Source of the DNA: Hyaloperonospora brassicae
Lineage: Eukaryota > Oomycota > Peronosporomycetes > Peronosporales > Peronosporaceae
NCBI GenBank assembly: GCA_947650285.1
Contig: CANTFL010001173.1
Span: forward strand, 31,738 to 95,737
Length of the DNA: 64,000 nt
Reading direction: 5' to 3'
The translations under genes were made by a program, and so were the position numbers. Under the pieces are notes generated by a model. That model worked only from the letters and a program-made list of their open reading frames with translations. It had not been told where the DNA came from and did no database searches. Below, one piece after another: positions 58,941-64,000 of this stretch (positions are counted from its first letter, which is position 1; every line of letters begins with the position of its first letter).

Positions 58941-60535
58941 ATGTCTATGCGGGGTGACTCAAGGCACACAGAGTCTGTGCCTGTGCCAGCTTCTGCGGCA
59001 GACGATTCGGCGTCTGCTGCTCGTTCTTCGCCTGCAGCAACAGGTGCTGCAGGTGCACGCGGTACAGCACCGCGTGCACACGATGACCTTGACAATGAGG
59101 TCATCAATTATGGCGAGTCAGACGTGCCTGACTCGGGCAATGTTCCAGAGGCGTCTCGATCACCGGCGGTGCCTCATCGTTCGCCAAGGCCACTGCCGAA
59201 CGAACAGACTCGTGAATTGAAACACAGTCTGTTCGGCAGTGATGATGAATCTGATGGTGAGTGTGATTGCTCATCACCGCGATCAGCTCGTGCTCCTTCG
59301 CACGAGCGACTTGACGATGGTGCAAGCCATCGTCATACTGACAACCGTGGTACCGACAAGGGTACCACCGTGAAGCGTGATGAGCTGAAGCCGTGGTGTT
59401 TGCCTGAACGGCTCATCAATGGCTTGTCTCACGAGACAAGCCAACACCATCGAGTACTCTTATTCGATGCGACCGAGCTTCACGGCTTGACTCCCAGCGC
59501 GAGCAACTTTCGCGCGGAAGATGATTTTTATCTCGATGTCTTCCTTAGACATCGATGGTATAACGGTAATTAAAAGCGTGACAAAGCCTCGCTTTTGGCT
59601 GCGTGGAACGCGTTCGTGCAAAACGTAAAGAATTTTGGACGAGAAGGGTGGCTCAAGAAGCTTGAGGCGGTACGACTCAAGTTGAAAAGCGAACGCCAAA
59701 CGGTGCCAGGTACCGGTTGCATTGTTTGTCAAGTGAGGCCGGCATCCCATGCCTCACATGGGGTGATCCTTGTGCGAGTTGTGTCGACAACTCGCAACGT
59801 GCACCTAGGGACGTGTATTCCCTAAATTTGCCCTGGGGTAGGGCACACATCTCGGAGGAGATGCGTGACGCGATTGCAAACTTGCAAACCGTCTACAAGC
59901 ACCGAAAGCGCGTATTTATCGATGGTCCCTCGGACCAATCGGATGGGTCTCGTCATACTAGTGGACGATACCTTCAACGTCAGCCATCAGCTGGGAACGA
60001 GGTTCCCATCTGTAAAAGGAAGGTGGGTCCCCACGCCACCGGACGAGGTAACTCGTCCTTGATTCTTAATCGACACGGTGGTTCAAGATACGCTCCACAA
60101 GAAAGCGTTGACCACCGTGGGAATACACCGGTGGTTCCGGTGGCGGTGAAAAGACAAGGTACAGCTCAGCCGCCGGGCCTGGACGAGGCTCTGGGCAACC
60201 ACGAGCGTTACCTGACCGAGCTGAGGGAGGACGTCGAGCACGAATACAACCGACGGCACGCCTTGCAGTCGGACGTGCGACGTCTTCGTGCCGATCCCGA
60301 GAAGGACCGATCGGACTTCGCGTTCGCCCATCTCAAGAGTGAACGCGAGAGGCGTCGTTTGCGCGACGAGCTAGAGACGGCTCGTCGCGAGACCGCGTCG
60401 CTGAAGGACCAACTTCAGTGTATGGCCCGTGATCGCAAGAATCCGTTGGGGATTCTTGAGCGCGCCGGTTATCTCCGTTCTCGCAAGAGACCTCGTACTG
60501 ATGGTACGGGCGGAGACGACCAACATAAAACGTAG
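58941..60535 (+). pseudogene. Copy B opposite-strand gene (extra ORF, unknown family)
   Basis: The reading frame starts at ATG 58941 and runs 210 codons to TAA 59571-59573. It continues in the same frame (KRDKASLLAAWNAFVQNVKNFGREGW) to a Cys-x2-Cys (CIVC, about 59718-59729), then switches by -1/+2 into the frame that stays open to TAG 60533-60535. The product order is an Ala/Ser-rich then acidic N-terminus (FGSDDESDGEC), a central aromatic block (LLFDATELHGL, FLRHRWYNGN), CX2C plus CX6CX2C, a charged heptad-like coiled coil (about the last 110 residues), and a basic RSRKRPR tail like a nuclear signal. It converges on pol and overlaps its end by up to 203 bp. Copy A has a homologue. The function is unknown; RNA or DNA binding is plausible from Cys and basic content. 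One stop suggests this copy is inactive. Confidence 0.7.
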
Positions 60536-60812
60536 GATGTGTGCGCATCCTACGAGGCAATTCGATCGTGTATGCATTGCCCTTGCGGTGCAACACACGA
60601 AAGGGACCAATGTACCTCGGCAGTAGTTTACTACTGCCAACACTAGTGACTGCATGTCCAGGTAGGTTTACCGTAGACAGTAGTACTAGGTCGTTAACCT
60701 TAAATGAAAGAACATTTGATCTTCCGTTCTTGTCTGCGTTCCGTTTCTGGCGGTCCACCGCATTTGCGATGAAGTCCCGTACAAAACGGACAGTCGCCTC
60801 TCGAGTCAGCAA
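60333..60812 (-). pseudogene. Copy B integrase C-terminus with GPY/F module
   Basis: This minus frame of 159 residues holds FKVNDLVLLSTVNLPG, YIGPFRVLHRKGNAYTIELP and HPTFYVGRLRPYH, a textbook GPY/F module. It ends with a low-complexity hydrophilic tail of about 50 residues and no chromodomain, unlike R1. The tail is encoded opposite to the coiled-coil end of the extra gene, so its sequence may be constrained by that gene. Confidence 0.88.
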
Positions 60813-60988
60813 GAAGTTCTCTGCTGACTCGTTGTTTGTTGTCTTTCAGTGCGCTTCGTGCGCACTGCTAAGAGATCGTTCTCTTCTTCAACGAGGGTGT
60901 CTTCTTCCTCGCTGGCATTGTCGTTGACGATGCTAAATATCCCAGCATCGTCATCATTGTCTGTGTAGCAGCAGCGTCATCGCTACTG

Positions 60989-61372
60989 CTAAGCTCGATC
61001 GTCGATTTCGACAGTATCGACATCGGCATCAAACGTATCGGCGTGAGCGGTGATACGTGATGAGCAAGAGCCAAAACGATTTTTGCTCGAGCGAGTCCCT
61101 CCCCCCCTTGAATCAGAGTCACTCTGTATGAGGTCGGGAATACGTGGGTGGCGTAAGTCATTCACGTACAACGGTGTATGTACTGTGGACGCATGCACGA
61201 AGTTGTTGATGGCAAACTCAACCATCGGCAAGAACTCACTCCAATGTGAAAAGGAGTAGACGTATCCATGAAGAATTTCTTCGAGGACACGGTTCGCACG
61301 TTCTGTCTGACCATCTGTTTCAGGATGATCAGAGGTTGACATCCTTAACCGTGTTACCAATGTGCGGAACAC
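60989..61372 (-). pseudogene. Copy B integrase core, distal part
   Basis: The minus frame contains MSTSDHPETDGQTERANRVLEE with the catalytic Glu, then SFSHWSEFLPMVEFAINN. It is in the same frame as 62530-61379; the amber codon between them replaces a Trp seen in related integrases. Downstream, RGGGTRSS and an Asp-rich linker lead towards the GPY/F module through a frame change. Confidence 0.88.
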
Positions 61373-61378
61373 GGATTG

Positions 61379-62530
61379 CTAAAACGCCGCCGTGAACCGA
61401 GGGTCACAGTCGGATACGAGCTCACGGGGTAAACCGTGGAGTAAAAACACAGTGTTGATGAAGACACGCGTACAGCCGTGGGCGTTGATCGATTCTGGAA
61501 CTGCAGCAAAATGCACCATCTTACTGAAACGATCCACAAACACAAGAACACCATTATTCTTGTGAGCGTCTTCGGGAAACCCGAAGACGAAGTCCATGGA
61601 CACGGACTCCCAACACTCTTCCGGGACCGGCAGAGGCTGCAATGGCGCACGGGATGAAGGACTAGGCTTCACCCGTTGACAAACCTCGCAAGCACGTATG
61701 TACTTGCGGACAAACTGATACTGACGTGGCCAGTAAAAGTCACGACTTACCGTGAGGTAAGTCTTTTCTCTACCACGATGGCCACTTGTTGGGGCATCGT
61801 GACACTCATACATGATGCGTAAACGCAGATCATGATGAGCGGGTACGACGACACGAGGCGTGTCGTCGGCAACAGCTGTATAGTACAGCAATCCGTTGCG
61901 TGTACTGTACCGATCCGATGAGGATCGGTACAAAGCTGGTAAATCACTCATGGATTTACTGGATGGATTCACCAGATGATCCATCAATCGCAGAAGATCT
62001 TTATCTTCCGCGTATGCCTTTCGTACGTCGTCAAGTAAACTTGACGACGGGACACTGACTGACAGTGTCGCAACAGTGGGCTTATCCTCACTGTTGATGT
62101 GTGCGTCCGGTTCGAAATCGGGCTGGCGCGTAAGCGCATCAGCGACGACATTAAGTCGTCCTGGTTTATACTCCACGGAGAAGTTATACTCCGCGAAGAA
62201 AGACAGCCACCTCGCCATTCTTTGCGAGAGGTGTGGACTGTTTACGGCCGTGCGAAGTGACGCATGGTCTGTATAGACGATGAACAGTCTATCTCCCAAG
62301 AGATAGACCCGGAACTTAGCCAGTGCACACTTCATGGAAAGGAGTTCCTTGTCATGCACTGGGTAATTGCGTTCAGCTGGTTGCAGCTGACGCGATTGAT
62401 AGCAGACTACGCATTCTGCGCCGTCTGTGTCGTATTGCATCAAAGCACAGCCGATAGAAAAATCGCTGGCGTCACAGACCACGTAAAAAGTTCTGTCCCG
62501 ATCTGCAATCGCCAAGATCGGCGACTGCAT
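61379..62530 (-). pseudogene. Copy B RNase H and integrase (383 residues)
   Basis: This is the longest open frame in the window. Residues ~9-135 are RNase H: VCDASDFSIGCALMQ, HDKELLSMK, IVYTDHASL, then VADALTRQP. Residues ~240-300 hold the integrase zinc domain: HDAPTSGHRGREKTYLT with CEVC. Residues ~310-383 hold the core with SMDFVFGFP and SDCDPRF, the first two catalytic Asp. The last Glu is in the next frame. All acidic residues of both enzymes are present, so decay here is recent. Confidence 0.92.
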
Positions 62531-63046
62531 GAAGCTTTACTTGATACCCTCAAAGGAACGCTGGCACTAAGCGTTCCATGACCACTTGACATTTTTCTTG
62601 AGCAAGCAAGAAAGATGAACAGTCATATCGGCGTAGTTGCGCGAGTACTTGTGCAAGTACGCCGCTATACCAAGGAACTTCCTTAGTTACTTGACATCGG
62701 ATGGCACTGGCTAGTCGGTGATCGCCTTGATCTTTTCGGGATCAGGGCGTACGCCTTGTTTGACGACGATGCACCCAAGAAGTGGTATTTCGCTAGCCGC
62801 GAATATACACTTCTTGAGGTTGGCATACAACTTATGCTTGCGCATAAGTTGAAGAACCTGACGAACGTGAGTTTGGTGGACTTCAACGTCCATCTTTTCG
62901 TCCATAGCCCGGCTATGGACGAACACATCGTCGAAGTAACTCGGTGCGAAGTCTCGCACCGGTCTCAACAGATTTGTGACACATCTGTTGAATGTTGCCG
63001 GGGCATTGCTCAGCCCCTGTGGAATCACTAGCCACTCCCACAGCAT
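62531..63046 (-). pseudogene. Copy B RT, C-terminal half
   Basis: The minus frame 63046-62711 starts LWEWLVIPQGLSNAPATFNR and contains the catalytic Tyr-Phe-Asp-Asp at 62927-62938. KKCIFAASEIPLLGCIV and PDPEKIKAITD follow. Then 62710-62531 (connection) has stops. A perfect hairpin (62900-62920, 8-bp stem) lies within 10 bp of the catalytic codons. Confidence 0.9.
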
Positions 63047-63996
63047 ACCGCTGGGGTACTCACTGCCGTGAACGGGATGTCCCGTTCACGCATGAGGATC
63101 TTATAGAATTCATCCATCAGATCTATGGACGAAAAGATGGTACTCTTTGACATAACATCTATGATCACACCGTTTCTTGGTATCGGCGTCTGAGCCAGTA
63201 CCGTTGCAGCATTCAACTTGTTGAACGCGTGCACTCTTCGCCATCCTCCTGTGGCCTTTCGCACACAGAAGGTCGGAGAGATGTGAGGGGATGTTGATTC
63301 CCTCACATGGTCCGCTGCTAAGCGATCGGCAAAGGACTTGTCGATTGCTATCACTTGTTCACGAGGCAGTGGCCACTGCTTCATGACACAGTACTTCGAG
63401 CCCGCTTTGAGCTCGATCTCGTGTCGAGTGCCTTTGTCCTTAGGCAACTCGCAAGGTACGGATTCAGGGAATACGTCCTTGAATTCGATCAAATCCTTAT
63501 ACAAAGGATTTGCCTGAAGCGACTCCCAGAATTGAGACGTGTATCGCTCAATACGAGTCTTCTCATCGAGGACACTTTCGTCCATCGATGAGCTGCTGAG
63601 AACCCGTTCGTTCTCAGCAAATACTGTCGACGACCGAATATCGGCCACATACTCATCCTCTGTTACGAGTATGCAGATCTGCTTGACTTTGCCACTACGC
63701 AGATCACGCAAGAAACGTTTCGGTTCTAGCATCGGCAGTTGAATTATCTCCGAAGTTAACTTCGGAGGCGCAACCAGATCAAGCGTGTAAGCGCCTACGC
63801 TTGATCCATCATTAACCAAGACACTCAGTGTCTCGATTACCTCCTGGGAAATCACTTCCACAGGAACTGGGAGTGCTTTCTCCATAATGTAGTGATCATC
63901 TACATTGTGTTCTTGTACAGTCGTGCTAACGACCGTACCACAAGTGAGGCCATCGCACTCACTCGTAGTACACCCACGTGAGTGTGGGCGTTCCAA
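63028..63996 (-). pseudogene. Copy B protease-RT linker and RT N-terminal half
   Basis: The 322-residue minus frame is open to the window edge. It begins in the protease-RT linker, includes VTEDEYVADIRSSTVFAEN and PLYKDLIEFKDVFPESVP, and enters RT at LPKDKGTRHEIELKAGSKYCVMKQWPLPREQ. HISPTFCVRKATGGWRRVHAFNKLN and SSIDLMDEFYKILMRERDIPFTAV follow, including the first RT catalytic Asp. It ends by frameshift at about 63028-63046. Hairpins at 63068-63089, 63595-63618 and 63748-63767 lie in the coding sequence. Confidence 0.9.
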
Positions 63997-64000
63997 GATA

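Larger units (their letters stand above)
58417..64000 (-). mobile_element. Ty3/gypsy element copy B, cut by window edge
   Basis: The 3' LTR, polypurine tract, opposite-strand frame and minus-strand pol appear in the same order as copy A. Protein identity with copy A is high in RT and lower elsewhere. The 5' LTR, gag and most of the protease lie beyond 64000. Pol is better preserved than in copy A, with long frames (322, 383 and 127 residues) but several lesions: a frameshift at about 63028-63046, stops in 62531-62710, an amber codon at 61379-61381, and a frame change in 60812-60989. It is therefore not autonomous. The flank GAACA (58412-58416) is the candidate target duplication to look for at the other end. 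Confidence 0.92.

Overview
The window looks like repeat-rich, non-genic DNA of a plant-pathogenic oomycete of the Phytophthora/downy mildew type. The basis is several Ty3/gypsy retroelements whose gag, pol and chromodomain motifs resemble oomycete families I recognise, and one small secreted six-cysteine protein of the PcF/SCR kind. No housekeeping gene is visible.

Layout. 1-7150 is a tandem satellite with a ~131-bp monomer, saturated with GATC; its right end holds two head-to-tail 1250-bp higher-order units. About 7160-14093 is a decayed plus-strand chromovirus (element R1) without a 5' LTR: gag zinc knuckle, protease, reverse transcriptase, RNase H, integrase, GPY/F module, chromodomain, then a minus-strand reading frame, polypurine tract and 3' LTR. 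14598-15067 is an LTR relic. 15-42 kb is AT-rich and nearly ORF-less; it still holds shredded pieces of a second Ty3/gypsy lineage, on plus at about 21-30.4 kb (R2) and on minus at about 40.4-31 kb (R3). A long inverted repeat lies at 42040-42277.

42469-52369 is a structurally complete but coding-dead minus-strand element (copy A) with two ~460-bp LTRs and a TTACC target duplication. A 1953-bp element with its own CCTG duplication is nested inside its reverse transcriptase. 53374-53815 is a perfect solo LTR of the same superfamily with GCTGT duplications. 53.8-57.2 kb holds decayed coding sequence and two arrays of a 14-bp repeat. The only probably intact host gene is the secreted cysteine-rich protein at 57783-57986. 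58417-64000 is a related minus-strand element (copy B), cut by the window edge.

Two points stand out. First, elements R1, A and B all carry an extra open frame between pol and the 3' LTR on the strand opposite to gag-pol. In A and B its product is conserved at protein level (CX2C motifs; in B also a coiled coil and basic tail). Second, LTRs and coding regions of these elements are packed with short perfect hairpins (9-11 bp stems, 2-10 nt loops). The satellite monomer also has a conserved hairpin.
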